A DNA stretch of 64,000 nucleotides from NCBI GenBank assembly GCA_947623455.1, contig OX392535.1, positions 34,806,688 through 34,870,687 on the forward strand. Direction: 5' to 3'. Within the stretch, counting starts at the first letter, position 1, and each line of letters opens with the position of its first letter. This stretch comes from Mimachlamys varia (lineage: Eukaryota > Mollusca > Bivalvia > Pectinida > Pectinidae). The notes under the pieces are model-generated. The model searched no databases, was not told where the DNA came from, and saw nothing but the letters and a program-made list of their open reading frames with translations. This document shows, piece by piece, positions 1 to 13,239 of this stretch. The translations under genes were made by a program, and so were the position numbers.

Positions 1-229
1 GAGTATTGGATGGTGAAAATGAGAACGAACAGCCAGTGATGTTAATTTTATTGTCTAACTTCAAGTGAATACCAAATGTTTCAAATATTAGGTAACGATA
101 TATATGTCGAAAGCTAAATGATTACGAACGTATTTTCGAATTTTAAATTTTTCCAAATGCATTCTCGAATATTAAGTTACTACAAACGAAATCTCGAATA
201 TTAATTGAATACAAACGTATTCACGAATG

Positions 230-670
230 TTCAGTGATTGTAAGAATATTCTCGGTTGTTTAATTATTGCAAGCTTATTCTCGAATGTTCAGTGATTGTT
301 AGCGTATTCTCGAATATTCAGTGATTGTATGCGTATACTCGAATGTTCAGTGATTGTATGCGTATACTCGAATGTTCAGTGATTGTAAGCTTATATTCGA
401 ATGTTTAGTGATTGTATGCGTATACTCGAATGTTCAGTGATTGTATGCGTATACTCGAATGTTCAGTGATTGTATGCGTATACTCGAATGTTCAGTGATT
501 GTATGCGTATACTCGAATGTTTAGTGATTGTTAGCGTATTCTCGAATGTTTAGTGATTGTATGCGTATACTCGAATGTTCAGTGATTGTAAGCGTATACT
601 CGAATGTTTAGTGATTGTAAGCTTATATTCGAATGTTTAGTGATTGTAAGCTTATACTCGAATGTTTAGT
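230..670. repeat. 29-bp minisatellite
   Basis: About 15 copies of gtgattgtatgcgtatactc plus gaatgttca. Copies left of 230 are increasingly diverged. Confidence 0.92.
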
Positions 671-872
671 GAAGACAAAAGTATTCATGAATTTTAAGTA
701 ATGACAATAACGACTCATGTATTCTCAAATATCAAATGATTACAAAATATGTCAAAATATAAAATATGTCAAAACATTAAATGATGTTAGCGTGCTCGAA
801 TAACAAGTGATTTATATTCATGTTCCCATAATTAAGTGATGATATGTTCTGTGACAGGAGGGAGAATAGTAT

Positions 873-944
873 ACTTCCATCAGGGATCGAACTGTCGATC
901 TCCGGGTTCCTCGTTGGACGCTCTACCACTCAACTAAGGGAAGT
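873..944 (-). repeat. tRNA-like sequence, probably a SINE head or tRNA pseudogene
   Basis: 72 nt on the minus strand with a pol III A-box-like tagttgagtggtagagcg and B-box-like cagttcgatccct. Ends pair over 6 bp (acttcc/ggaagt), but D and anticodon stems do not close, so not a working tRNA. Confidence 0.5.
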
Positions 945-1417
945 TCGAAGCTAATTCTTCCTACAACTACTAATTAAAATCTGACACATTTCAGTTGTTG
1001 TGTGGTGATTCGATTGGTATATTAGAATTATGTCCATGAATGCGAAGTGTTCTTACTAAATTTCAAATGCCAATATATTTGCCTCTTTAATTGACAATAT
1101 TAAATTTTATATCGATAAATTTTCTGAAATTATGTGATCAATATGAAGTGCTTACTGGTACAGTATTATATGATTTTAACGTCATCTGAATATGAAAGAT
1201 AACTGCGCTTGGACATTTTCCTTTTTATTTATATGTGTTTTCAAATACCAAATAATGATAATGTGTTCAAGTAGTATATATATATATGTGATGTTTATGC
1301 TATCCAAATATTACTTGATATTACGCAAATGTGCTACAAGTTTATGTCATGATGAAAGCTTACAAACATTTATCAAATAGGCAACTGATCATGCGATAAA
1401 AGTTGACAGGATTTTAA

Positions 1418-1810
1418 TTAAAGGCCCAATATACGTAACTTCGGGGAAATCGTCGTGATTCTGAAAAATTCTGAAAAAAAATCCAGTTGAGAACCATGCA
1501 AAAATAAGTCTAAAACGAGGTAAACCTGAGCGGTAACTTACAAGGAACTCTTGACAAAAAAATCCAAAGAATTGAAAATAACTCAGGTGGGGCCCACTTC
1601 AACAACAAACCGAAGGTAGAAGACGGTTCGAAATGGACGCGTGTTTACAAATAGCGTGTTTCAACTGCTGCTGTACCGGTAACCGCGAAGAAATTTATCT
1701 TGAATATTGCTGATATCAGTTAATCTTAACTAGATCTATAAATATAAAAAGTTATTGGGCTTGATTTTCGCTTCAAGTTTTGCCGAAAGTTACGTATATT
1801 GGGCCTTTAA
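1418..1810. mobile_element. TTAA-flanked MITE, copy 1
   Basis: About 393 bp with ends ttaaaggcccaatatacgta and tacgtatattgggcctttaa, near-perfect inverted repeats, TTAA at both borders. The interior shares blocks with the copies at 41684 and 62212 (for example ggaactcttgacaaaaaaat and caactgctgctg). Confidence 0.87.
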
Positions 1811-1977
1811 ATCCGCTATAATCCATTAATGAATCTGACATTGTTAACGAGGATTTTAATGAAGATATTACAAATTCCCTTCATTTCCATGATCATGAAA
1901 TTGTTCCCGCATGTCTTAAACTACTGATCAATAAGTCAGAAAAAAAACATTGTTATTTGGGGGCATGAAGTTGGTTC

Positions 1978-2070
1978 TTAGTTCCTAGTTCCGTTTAACA
2001 AAAACGGAACTAGGAACCAGACCCTAGTTCCGTTTAGTTCCGTTTAACATAAACGAAACTGGGAACCAGA
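1978..2070. repeat. Hairpin repeat
   Basis: tagttcctagttccgttt and aaacggaactaggaacca form a ~17-bp stem around aacaa; a second diverged copy of the unit follows. Confidence 0.75.
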
Positions 2071-2764
2071 CCCTTTTAATGATTGTATAATCGTTTTCTT
2101 TAACTGTCCCTACCTGCCTACTGAAAAGTTCTCGAAAAGTAGCTAGGCCAATCCGGCGAAATCATAACCGATCGGTCAGGTGGTCGGGATAGGTGCGTAT
2201 TTCAAAATATTAGTTCCATATAAGTTGCCATTTTTTTCAAGTCATTTCCATCTTTCCCCGATAGACAGGTCCTAGCAGACGACAACAATATCACGAGGTT
2301 GTTTGATCAAGGGGAACAACTCCGACAAAACCTTATAATTTCACCGCAAATTTTATATTTTCACTGCTGATCACTGCAGCGAAAATAAAAGTGTTATCAA
2401 TTTGATAATTAACTATATTATATCAGCCCACTTACGAAATTGGCGTGACGTCATATGACGTTAATGACGTTACAACAATCGAAAATGGATAGGAGGGCAG
2501 ATGTACACGTTGATATTGGCAAGAAAGTTATGGAGACTATCGTATCAAGAATACTAGAGCTTGATGGATCAATAGAAGAAAAAGAGACATAAACGAAGAC
2601 GCCGATGTAGAGGAACAGGTAAATAATTCCGAATCCATTGCTAATAATCTTAATCAACGTCCAGACGATGACAAAACAAGGAACAAAAAGTAGACATCAT
2701 CAAAAACAGATCAGCATGAACCGTCACAAATTCAAAGTATATAATAAATAGAATATAACATGGT

Positions 2765-2876
2765 CATTTCCATATCAGGCCTTGTATCAACCCTCGACCC
2801 AATATCGACCCTTGGGCCTTCGGCCCTCAATCCGATATTGGGATCTCGATTTGATACAAGGCCTGATATGGAAATG
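2765..2876. repeat. 112-bp palindrome
   Basis: 25-nt arms starting catttccatatcaggcctt and ending aaggcctgatatggaaatg are exact reverse complements; inner cccaatatcg/cgatattggg also pairs. Confidence 0.88.
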
Positions 2877-3260
2877 TTCATGTAATATTCTATATATATT
2901 CCACAGGGAAAATGTAAAAAAAAAAGCGGTTATTTTATCTTAGCATTTTTTGTTCTTCTTCTTTTTTTCTGCTGAAAGCGTTCCTCTAATTTATAACTGC
3001 GCTAACTACGGTTTCAGTATATAGTTTTCTACAGTAAGTATTATGAGATGGCTTAAAAATATGACTATATGTCTTGTCGTCAGATCCTTCTAACTATGTA
3101 TTTGTATTTATTAATGTATATGTATTTCTGAAAATAAAAAAAACTGTTTAAATCAAGTGTTATGAGTGCGCCAATCAGCATATCGGTAATGTACTAAAAT
3201 TTGACGTTTACAGTTTCTCATGTTCCTCAGCGCACTCACTGAAGAATTATTTAAGCATTG

Positions 3261-3615
3261 AACTGCTTTCAGTTGGCATTCATAGGCTATATGAATGTCA
3301 AATGGTCAAAGGCAAATCCAACATGAAGCGCGCTAATACTTATATTTACCATTTTTAGAATCTGCTCATGTCATAAAACAATCAATAACACATTTTATTT
3401 CTCAGCATTTAGCTCAATAAATGTATTTGTCGCATATGCTAGTTCAATGAAAAGAACAGCCATTGCCCGGGGACGGTCAATGGTATCCAACGTAACAATT
3501 ATGACGTCATAATAATGATGACGTCAACAATCGGTCATTGGCATTCGTGGCCTGATGAATGCCAACTGAATTTGGTAGGGATATATAGTGGCAATGCCAT
3601 TCAATGGTAAATATA
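3261..3615. mobile_element. Dispersed ~360-bp repeat with inverted ends, copy A
   Basis: Ends cagttggcattcatagg and cctgatgaatgccaactga are inverted. Shares gaacagccattg, caatggtatcc and gatgacgtcaacaat with 12643-13030. Confidence 0.75.
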
Positions 3616-4159
3616 AAAACATGAACACAAGTGTTACTGAAGACGGTCGCCATTACCACAGTTGCTTGTCGTAAAGTAATGAATGCATTTTAACCAAACT
3701 TAAATTTATAGTGATATATGCTTCAAGGATTGGTCTTTCGGTATGTTCCAGTCCATGGGATCTTTTGGAAAATATTTTACCACAATCACCTACAAGTGTA
3801 GTTACCAATGTATCCAGGTGAACGATACCGGCCCTCTTGGCCTCTTGTTTCACTGTATTTCTTCAAGTTGTTACTAAAATAGGTTACTGTTACCCAAATG
3901 CAGGATTATAAGGCGTATGCACAGGGACCTGAGATCTTGTTGCAACTAGTTTTGTACATAAACTATGGTGTTTAGAGTAATTTTACACTTGTGGCGGGGG
4001 GGGGGGGGGGGGGTTAGATCAATAAAAAATACCCCCTCAATCATAGGCGGATCCAGGATTTCGGCTTAGAGGGGGCGTATATTTGTTTCTGAAACGAAAT
4101 TTTGTGTAAAGGTGTTCGTTCTGTCATCCATAGTGAGTTCTCAGAATTATATATATATA

Positions 4160-5313
4160 CACAAAGGGAGTATTCGAAAACATGTGCAAACGCACTGTAT
4201 ACTCAAGTATCACATGATTTCGAGCATAAAACCAGCTAGTAAGAAGTGGCTCCATTGAAATCCACTAGTCGGTTTCCTTGCAATTTAGATTGCTTTCTTG
4301 TGTAGCCCACTGTAACTTGGGATTGAGCATAAAAATAATCAGAGAATACCAAAGCGTCAACATAATCATAATCCTAACTCAAAATCGATTAAGAATAAAC
4401 GTCTTTTGCTTCATCGACGACACCCGCCAAGTAAACATCAATCCTTAAAAATTAAAACCGAGTCATCGTCAAGTAAGCACTCTAATAAGCAAACTCAAAA
4501 AAATATGCGTTATACAGTCAGACAGCTCGCACGAGTGACAAACTTGGGTTAAGCATCTGTTCACTTCATTCTGAAGAAAATTCTCAAGATTAGGAAAATA
4601 AGTGTTCGTTGGATCCCACATTTACTTACTGGCGAGCAGGAACGTAAACAGGTACAATGGCTAAGAAACTGTTGAAGATGTACCCAAAATATCAGAAAAT
4701 GGCATTTGATAGTCTCAGAATGGGTGATGAGACATGAGTGCATTTTTATGAGCCTAAGAGGAAAGTTGGCAATAGGATATGGGCTTTGAAACATGCCAAA
4801 AGGCCAAGTATTGCTAAACGAACATTGAGAGCAAAGAAGATGTTATGCGTGTAGCTTATACGCAATATTCTTAAGAAATAGGGGACCAATTATGCAAATT
4901 TCTTTTTCCAAAATGTAGGAGTGAGTCGGGAAGCTTCTATAAGAATGTAGTTCTGAAAATATTGCGAACACAAAAGAGAAAAATTCATCCTAAAACGGGT
5001 CTCTAGCATGTCTAATTGTTACATGACAATGCCCCAGCCCACAAATCATCATCTGTAGTCCAGGCTTTTTCGGTCTGGAAAGGTCAATGTATCACCACAC
5101 CCTCGATAAAGCCCACACCTTGCCCCGTGTGATTATTTCGAAATTAAGAAAACAGCTATCTGGTAGGAGTTATAGTTCCAGAAGTGAGCTTGGGTCTGCA
5201 GTTTACCGGTTTATGATTAGTTTACCCTAAGAGGAGTATCAAAGATTGAAACAGTGTGTTCAAATGTTTCTATCAAAACAGGTAATTTGCAAAAGTTTTC
5301 GAACGCCCTTCGT
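4160..5313 (+). mobile_element. Decayed mariner element
   Basis: Inverted ends aagggagtattcgaaaac and gttttcgaacgccctt, length ~1.15 kb, TA-rich flanks. Typical mariner size. Carries a transposase pseudogene on the plus strand. Confidence 0.75.
4590..5210 (+). pseudogene. mariner transposase pseudogene
   Basis: Fragments recognisable across stops and frameshifts: VRWIPHLLTGEQERKQVQWL near 4602, and LHDNAPAHKSS near 5023 followed by a degraded pyrimidine-rich HPPYSPDLAPCD-like region. HDNAPAH carries the second catalytic Asp of the DD34D triad in this family. The first-Asp region is unreadable. Inactive. Confidence 0.8.
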
Positions 5314-5703
5314 ATGTCATCTTGTGATCGATATCATCCAAATTGTGAGGAAAAAGAAACATGGAAGACGTGGGGAGCGGGTAGTTAATTGTCAGACGTA
5401 TATTATATATTACACTTAATTGATACAAAATTTCAGTAATATAAACTTTTTTAATCTGATTTGGGGCGTAGCCCTGGTTTTTTGAAAGTATTCAACCCAA
5501 TGTATGCTTTGCAATGGTGTCTAGTGATAAAATTTTTAGTTATATTTCTTGCAAAAAATGGTCACTAGGCAAATTTTAGAGGGGAAGCGCGCCGGCTGCG
5601 CCCCCTCTGGATCCGCCTAGGTCAATGGGGTCATAAAGGCTATTATTATGAGCTTTTGTGACCTTTGAGGGGCATTTTTATCAAAAACTGAACTAACCTC
5701 CCC

Positions 5704-5735
<32 letters not shown>

Positions 5736-5815
5736 GTGTAAAATTACTCTAAACACCCTAGTTTAGGTCCAAAACTAACTGTACCAAATTCTCAGGTCCT
5801 TGTGGCCGTATGCGC

Positions 5816-7078
5816 CGTTGTGCCCAAATACCTGTTTAAAGTCACGAGAAGATTTTAACAGTAACAAGTCAGATTTCAAATTCAAAGAAGGGAGCCGAAA
5901 ACAATCTGGAGTCTGTCTTAAAAGGCTACATTCTCAATGTTTCTACAGAGAACCAATACTTCTCAAGCTTTCATTAAAAATATTGGTATGGATTGGCAGG
6001 CCCGAGTTATCTCCCCTCCAGGCGTAGTACAGTAGCTGTCTACTTACTTATCGAATTTAGTACAGCAGTCAGTCTCCTGTTTCTACCCTAAATTCGCATT
6101 TGTATAGCATTTATTTCGCTAGTTCGTTTTAAATTCCTTAGAGGAAGCTAGACGTATTCCTATACATCCGTGGAGCATATGGAGTCCGTTTTTGATCGTT
6201 ATAAAGGAATTTTGAAAGCGTTAAGGATTTACGTATACGTCCCTGTCCTAAACATAAACTTTTTGTTTCCGCCAATCTTGACATTTAGGCCCAATTAGGA
6301 TATCTCGAATTAATTTTATGTTCGAAAAACTGCTGTACACTTATCTCGCATGCTATTAAATTGTCGAAAAAGTATTTGGTTTTTGTTTTCATTTTGAATA
6401 GATACAAAATTATTTATGTACGGACGAGGAACGAAAGAGAACATATTAAAACCTTTTATCCTATTTTGTTGAATACCAATTGGTTCCGTAGAAATGTTTT
6501 TAACACGAAATGAAATCAGTTTGAAATAGAGACGAACAGGTGTGGATCACCACATTCGGAATTTCTTGATCCACCCCTGTATAACGTTAATATCACAAAC
6601 TGTTGTATTTTGTAGACTAGTACCATTCGATTTTTTTTTATTAAGGATCAGATATAAAATGATGTAGTATGGTCTACACGTAATTAGATTATAGGTTTAA
6701 ATCACAAGAGTTTATCAATGATTAGAAATTAAAATCTACCTTTTGTTGGAATTCAATATATATATTACACTGTCTGATGATTGTCTTGCACAAAATTTGT
6801 CAGAAATATTGCCATGAACAGTTTTTTGCAACCGACAGAATCACACCTTTGCTGGGGTTCATATAGGGACATGGCTAAATGTCTGTTAAACAAAACGTTG
6901 TATCTGTGGAAACCAGGATAGTAAAAGGTTGGGGATTTTTTCAAGAAAAGACATTTATTTTGGTGTTTCTTCACTAAGTAATTTTTCCTAAAATTTCAAT
7001 CAGAATAGCTGCCTGTTTATAATCGACCCCTCGAATACCCTCGTTCCCCGGCGTCAGTGAGTACGTGTTATACTTTTC
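5816..7078. other. Intergenic, no feature recognised
   Basis: AT-rich unique-looking DNA; short ORFs only, none with motifs. Confidence 0.5.
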
Positions 7079-7104
7079 AACCAATCAAAACGTTCTGGTT
7101 ATAT
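7079..7104 (+). promoter_or_regulatory. Candidate CCAAT and TATA motifs for the plus-strand unit
   Basis: aaccaatcaaaa (CCAAT, about 7080) is followed by ggttatatacta (TATATA, about 7099), roughly 30 bp before gtgtcactctttcccgcgc, a plausible start region. A good donor (ctgg|gtaagt) follows at 7175/7176. Confidence 0.4.
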
Positions 7105-7129
7105 ACTAGACCCGGCGAGCTGAAAGTTC

Positions 7130-7175
7130 GTGTCACTCTTTCCCGCGCAGTCAGCTATCATGGATTGACATCTGG
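7130..7175 (+). other. Candidate first exon, non-coding, with a tiny uORF
   Basis: Contains atcatggattgacatctgg before gtaagt. The ATG opens a two-codon ORF (ATG GAT TGA), so translation of the main frame would start in exon 2. Confidence 0.4.
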
Positions 7176-9250
7176 GTAAGTCCAACAGATTTTCATTACT
7201 ATAGCAAAATATGACTTTATCATGCTGTGAAATTGATACTGTCATATAGGTTTAATCTCTGACTCAGTGAATTATGATATTGAATGCATTTTTATGCATC
7301 TTTTGGCGAATTAGTACTTTTATTGTGTGACCAATTATCGTACACATTGAAATGATTTAAAAGCTTTCAATAACTGAAAATATGATCCTGGATTTATCAA
7401 TATTAGAAATAGAGACGTGGAGCTCCTGTTAAACATCCTTGAAGGCGGTCTTTTCAAATGATTAGATGTTCTTTTTCAAGATTATTGTTGAAAATAAAAT
7501 AGGCCTACCATTTGATAATGTGAGTAGCTGCTCAGATCACAGGGACCTGATAACTTGTACAGATAGGACTTAGGCTAAGGTATTCAGTAAATTTACATAT
7601 AAAGTGGTTAAGATCGAATCGACATATCTCCATGGTTATTAGTTCATGATCACCTGTCATGAGCCACATAACAGATTTTGACCAAATTTAGAAAACAATA
7701 ACCTTCGGGAAAGGGGATTCAATATTGTAGTAATGGTGGGTCGGGAACCCTTGGGACTTTCTTCATTTCTTAATATTGAACTCTTGATAAAGATGGTTGT
7801 GGAGGGGGTTGCACAGAGGCGTGGATTTCTTTATAAGTTGTGAACAGTTTTATTAGGGCTGAGGCCCCAACTGGGAAATACATGTTATTCTTTCAAATCC
7901 TGTTTTCTGAAGCATTGGCATGATATTAATGTCCATATTTAGTGCCGGCATTCTTTGGGTGATGGGGGTTCACTATTACTTAAGTATATAAATGGTGGGA
8001 CTGACCTCAAGGGGGACATAGGGGTTGGGCCCACTAGGGGAAATAAAGGTTATTCTTTAAAATCCTTCTACTAAAAGAAAATGGGGTAACTGTCCTAGTT
8101 TAATGAAAAGAATCCTTAGGAAGGAGATCAAATTTTATAGAAATTACAGATACACAATGTAACAGGAAAGTGAACATATTTAGTATACTAGGATGAAGGG
8201 GATTCAATTTTGTACTAATGGTTAGACACCCAGGGCCAGGGTGGGGCACCAAAGGGAAAATTAAATATTTCAAAAACGTCTTCTCCAGTCTCCATGTACT
8301 ACAGTATATTTCTCTGCGTGATCTCTATAATAGTTATATAGCTGTATCCTTTTCATTTTCATGAAATTTTGACACTACATTTTGTATTTGTTTTAGAGTT
8401 TTTCCCCTTTTTGTAAATAAATTATATATATATAGGCCTTTCACTTTTCATCCAATTTCAACAACATTTGTAAGAGTTATGCCCCTTTTTGTAAAAATTA
8501 TGTCGACTGTATCTATTAATAACATCCCTATGAAATCTCTATCTTTATTATAATAAACCAGTAGATTTTATTGGAACTTCTCCTGAATTTTCAATATAAT
8601 TATCATGTTTCAGCAATGCAGGTTCCAACCCTTTTATTGGAGTTACTATATATGCTTTATGCGAAATTTCAGAGCCAAATGTTTCTATTTTAGTGACCCC
8701 AAGTTCAAAGTTATTTACTGTATAAACTACCAGCATCTGCGGGGAGTATTACAGTAGCTAAATAACTGATACTATAAATTATCCTACAGATGTTGTCAGG
8801 TTTCAGTAGAATATATATATTTCTAATATATCATACTTTTGATGAGAATCACCCTTGGTGAAAGATGATATGAAATCAAAATTAGGATCCCTGCCCCTAT
8901 GCAAGGGGTCAAGGCAGGGCTCCAAGAGGGTAATTAAGGATATTATTTTGAAAATCTTCACCAGTCTCAGAAGTACATGTACCACAGCCTATTTCTTTGC
9001 ATATATATATTAAAAGATCATCAGGCGCTCTGTTAAGGTTATAAATTTCAATACCCCTGCGGAGGGGGCAAAGTTTACCATAGCTTATATTTTGTCCATT
9101 TTCAGTAAGAAATTATTCCTACATTACTTGGTGATTATCATCCTCAATAGCAAAATAATTTTTTTGAATTGTTTTTAAATCTCTTATCCTTTGGTGACAA
9201 GTTTTGTATTTCACTTCGTTTACATGTTAATTTCCTCATCAAATCTTGAT
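7176..9250. other. Intron 1 of the unknown unit, left part
   Basis: AT-rich with fragments of dispersed repeats (gagttatgcccctttttgt). No exon seen. Confidence 0.4.
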
Positions 9251-9625
9251 ACAGTGCACTCCTCTTTATATCATGTTGCATTTTTTCAGACAATAATATG
9301 ATATTAACAGGAATGTGACATTAAGAGAAACATATATAGATAAAATGATTTCAATTAAAAATCATTTTGGGGGTTATTTTTTATTTTCTATGCAACATTT
9401 TGTACAAATTGTATCTGATATCAATGAAAATGACATCATTTTCTTGATATTTTATGTGATTGGTTAAAAAAACATGATATAAAGAGGAATTCACCTCAAA
9501 CTACATGCTATTAACCATATAAAATTACATAGATTATTTAGAGAGAAAAATGGTGCTTGGAAAACATGATATAAAGAGGAATGTGATATTAACAGGGTCA
9601 ATATTAAGTGGAGTCCAATGTACTG
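9251..9625 (+). mobile_element. Dispersed repeat with inverted partner at 18401-18863
   Basis: Starts acagtgcactcctctttata and includes aaacatgatataaagaggaa and gtgatattaacaggg. The reverse complement of the whole block occurs at 18401-18863. Confidence 0.75.
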
Positions 9626-10372
9626 AAATTAAGCTACCAGTACCTATGATATTACTCAGGTGACCCTTAATGGCCTTGGGCCTCTTGTTACTAGAGTTAT
9701 AGCCCTTTGCAATTCTGATTTCTTTCCCTGGCTTAATAATTGTTTCCTAGTTGTTTTTTCGGTCAAAGTTCTGGTCCAACCCCCTTGAAAAAAGTGCATT
9801 TTACCCATAGTATTTCTTTAAAAATTATCAATTTAGATAATTGATCAAGAAATCCCATATTAGATCTAACATCTTAACTGAAATATTGTACTATACTTTT
9901 AAAAAGATGATACCTGTATTATATACTTTGTGATTTTGGTAAAATTTGGGAACCATTTCCACAATTTGGCTATAACTACAACATAATTGTTCTACTTCCT
10001 AGATTTAATTGCCGTAATTAGCAGCCCCCTTCTCTATAATTGCAGCCCCCCCCCCCACCCCCACCCCTCCACATGTTTTAACAAAACAAAACCCACACAC
10101 AGATATTGGTATATGACAATAACGCATTTACGAGAACTACCCATTTTGGTCACACTACATCACACCAATCTGATTAAAATACAGATCCTCACTATTATTA
10201 TCGTGTGTACACACAATAGTAAAAGTAAGGAACTGTATTTTTATTAGATTGACATCACACTTAATTACTTTGAAAAAAAAAATTGTCATCCTATTAAGCA
10301 CCACCTTTTTTAGGCACCCTGGGTGCTAATTACAGCGAATACGATAATTTATTCTTCACTCTCTCTTTACAG

Positions 10373-10415
10373 CGTTGTCCATGAGAACTGGAAGGGAAGC
10401 CCATCAGCGGTTCTG
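10373..10415 (+). CDS. Candidate exon 2 with start codon of the unknown gene
   Basis: Acceptor ctctctttacag, donor ttctg|gtatgt. ATG at 10381 opens MRTGREAHQRF and ends in phase 2, continuing in frame into the next exon. An in-frame stop lies upstream in exon 1. Confidence 0.4.
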
Positions 10416-10671
10416 GTATGTATATAATTATACAGTTTATCCCTCTTTAGGTTTATACCTTGTGGATATTCTTCCTTTTGAATTGTTTCTACACGCAGAT
10501 AACTTCACTTTTTACCAGATAAATAGCCATCTTTCAAATTTGAAAAGTTAATGATTGATGACTATACAATACTTAAATCTAATTAAAAGTCATTTTCAAA
10601 TGTAATGACCACATATTAAGATTTTGTTCACATTTCAAGGGAGATAATCATGCATATATTTTCATTTGCAG

Positions 10672-10734
10672 GATGGACATTAGGCACGGCCGACCTGTGA
10701 CCAATGTCGCAAGCGAACTACCCCAGGCCGACAG
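10672..10734 (+). CDS. Candidate exon 3 of the unknown gene
   Basis: Acceptor tcatttgcag, donor gacag|gtaaat. Continues WMDIRHGRPVTNVASELPQA then D, phase 2. GC-richer than its flanks, which supports a real exon. Confidence 0.4.
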
Positions 10735-11334
10735 GTAAATATGTTTGCTATTTATCAATTAACATTGCTATGCTTGATAAGATACATGTACCTGTCTGGA
10801 TTTCAATCCTGTTTCCCTGATCATGTTGCAGTTGTATACCACAATTATTATCAAAATGAATACAATTTGGGCTTGCTATGCATTCCCTCTTTTTTCAATG
10901 GATCTTTTTACAATTTTGAGGGAAAAGCCAGTAAAATATGGAGATGTGCCCTCTCAAGTTACTTTATGTTTTAGATAATTTTACAGAGAGTTGTCCCCCT
11001 TTTATGTAAAAAATGAACACAATTTTGTCCTGCTTTGCTTTTGCTCTTTTTTTCAATAGATCTTTTTAAAATTTTGTGGGAATAAGCAGTAAAATATGGA
11101 GATGTGCCCCCTTAAGTAACTTTATATTTTAGATAATTTAACAGAGAGTTGTCCCCCTTCTTTTGTGAACACAATTTTGTCCTGCTATGCATGCGTTCCC
11201 CCCCCCCCCCCCAGCCCCCCCCCCCTTAAAATAAACATAGTTTCGTCTGGCTATGCAACATATGTCTTTTGTGGAAATGGTTAGGCCAATATGGAGATTC
11301 TAAAGCTACCATGATAAAGCTTTTCCAAGTGTTT

Positions 11335-11990
11335 GTCAGCATAGGATCTTTCCTTGAGGGTTGACATCCTCCTGACCTACTTCAATCATGGTTATTTCTC
11401 GGTGACCCTTTGAACCCTCAGAAATATATTTAATATTGATGTTTCATGAATGCAAGTCAATGCTGATGTGACATGATTGAATTTTGACTTGACATTGTAC
11501 ATGTATTGTTGCCATGACGTCATGGTATTGATGCTTTTATGACGTCATATAATTGTTGAGTCCAAAGAGCATGTGAAGCTTGCCTTAACCCCAGGGTGAG
11601 ATCAATAGAATCTTTCACCTCCTCCCCATTTTGGATGAGATGGGGATCTCAACTAGAGAGTAAGCCTTATGTTTGGCTGTTTACCAGTTGTAAGAATCTT
11701 ACCCAGAAGGTTGAGATCCCCCTGTCTCACTACCAATTAATGTGGTGAATGATTATTTTTCTCTTACCCTGTTAATTCTCTTATATAATTATCTGATATT
11801 GACGTTACATCAATGCAAGACAATGTTGATGTGATGTCATTGTAAAGTTGCCGTGACGTCATGGCATTGTTGCTATGATATCAAACAATTGTTGAGAATG
11901 TGCACTAAGCATGTATAGCTAATGTCTCAACCCTTAAGCTTGTGTGAGATAATATACAGTTTGAGTATGGGGTTGAGGGATATAGCAAGT
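11335..11990. repeat. Tandem duplication of a ~330-bp segment
   Basis: Blocks caatgctgatgtgac, gccatgacgtcatgg and caattgttgag recur in the same order at about 11450-11560 and 11820-11895. Confidence 0.6.
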
Positions 11991-12100
11991 TTCTAGTTTC
12001 CCATGACCAGGTCTATTTCCCGAGGCGAAGCCTCAAAAATAGGCATGATTGAGGGAAACTAGAGACTTGCTATTCCTCAATCCCATACCTTAACCGTTTT
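11955..12100. repeat. ~130-bp inverted repeat
   Basis: ggatatagcaagtttctagt and actagagacttgctattcc pair, with cccgaggcgaagcctc at the centre. Confidence 0.75.
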
Positions 12101-12642
12101 AATATACCGATACAAACATAGGTGGCACGTTCTGTAACAAGCTCCGCAACATCTCTCGCGGTGATAACCAATCAGTGAGCAAGCTTGGCAACAAGCTCCG
12201 CCCACCTCTCGCTCGATTGGCTTGGCTGAAACACAAGAGTGCAGGTGTGTTTTAATTCTCAGACTAAAACACAGGACTAAAACACAGCTAAGCGAAGTCG
12301 AGACAAAAGTGGGGATATAGCCGATTTAACCAGTTATCTTTTATATAGAGTAAATAAAGTAGAGGTATATTAAGAAAATCTCACAACAGTAAAATTGAGG
12401 ATATCCCCTGTCCAGGGTAAGAGAATAACAGAATCTCTTACCTCCTTGTTGTGAATGGGGAAATCCCCCCCCCCCATCTCAACCCTAGTAGTTTGAACAA
12501 AACTATTTTATTTATAACCATATCCACAATATAACAAAACAGGATAACACAATGTTACTATGTAGAGAAAAAAAATAAAAAAAAATGATGATGATATAAA
12601 AAATTAGGAAACTAAAATTGATAAGATACGGCATAGTTAAGT

Positions 12643-13030
12643 ATTGCACTACTTTCAGTTGGTACTCATAGGCAATATGAATGCCAACTGAACAAAGGCA
12701 AATTCAATGAAGCGCTTTATAAGAATGCCAACTAAAAGCAGTTCAATACTTATTTTCACCATTTTTAAAATTTGTTAATCTAAAAAATATTTCAATTTGT
12801 CTTTTCATTTCCAAGCCTTTACTTCAAATAATGTATCTATCATGTGTATGTTTGTTCGTCACAATGTGTAGAACAGCCATTGGCAGGGGATGGTCAGTGG
12901 TATCCCACGTAACAATAACAGTGTCATTTTAATGATGACGTCAATAATCTATCAAGGACATTTATTGCCTTATCAATGCCAACTGAATTTGGTAGAGTTA
13001 TATTATGACAATGCCATACAATGGTAAATA
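12643..13030. mobile_element. Dispersed repeat, copy B of the family at 3261
   Basis: Same block order and orientation as copy A: actttcagttgg, aatgccaactg, gaacagccattggc, gatgacgtcaataat, atgccaactgaatttggtag. Confidence 0.75.
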
Positions 13031-13239
13031 TAGACATACAAACACAAATTAAAATAAAAAGTAAATTATTGATGATTTATTTTTTGGTCCGAAACATCCA
13101 CTTTCTGTCATGACACGCTTTCATTAAAACCAAGATGAAACACTGGTTTCACCATTTGCTTACAAATATTGATATAAGTAGAGCCACTTTTCTGTCCTTC
13201 TGAAATATTATTCATTTGTAAGAGATAGAACTACAGCAA

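Larger units (their letters stand above)
3911..5815. mobile_element. Large inverted-repeat element containing a nested mariner
   Basis: About 100-bp inverted arms: gtgtttagagtaattttaca at 3970 and tgtgtaaaattactctaaac at 5734, continuing outward to gggacctgaga/tctcaggtcc. G-run (left) and C-run (right) adjoin the arms, and inner aggcggatccag/ctggatccgcct also pair. No coding sequence of its own recognised. Confidence 0.65.

Noticed and set aside
873..944. Functional tRNA gene
   Set aside because: A- and B-box-like words and a short acceptor stem exist, but D and anticodon arms do not fold.
3653..3853. 66-codon minus-strand ORF
   Set aside because: Starts in an acaagaggcc-type repeat end and has no recognisable motif.
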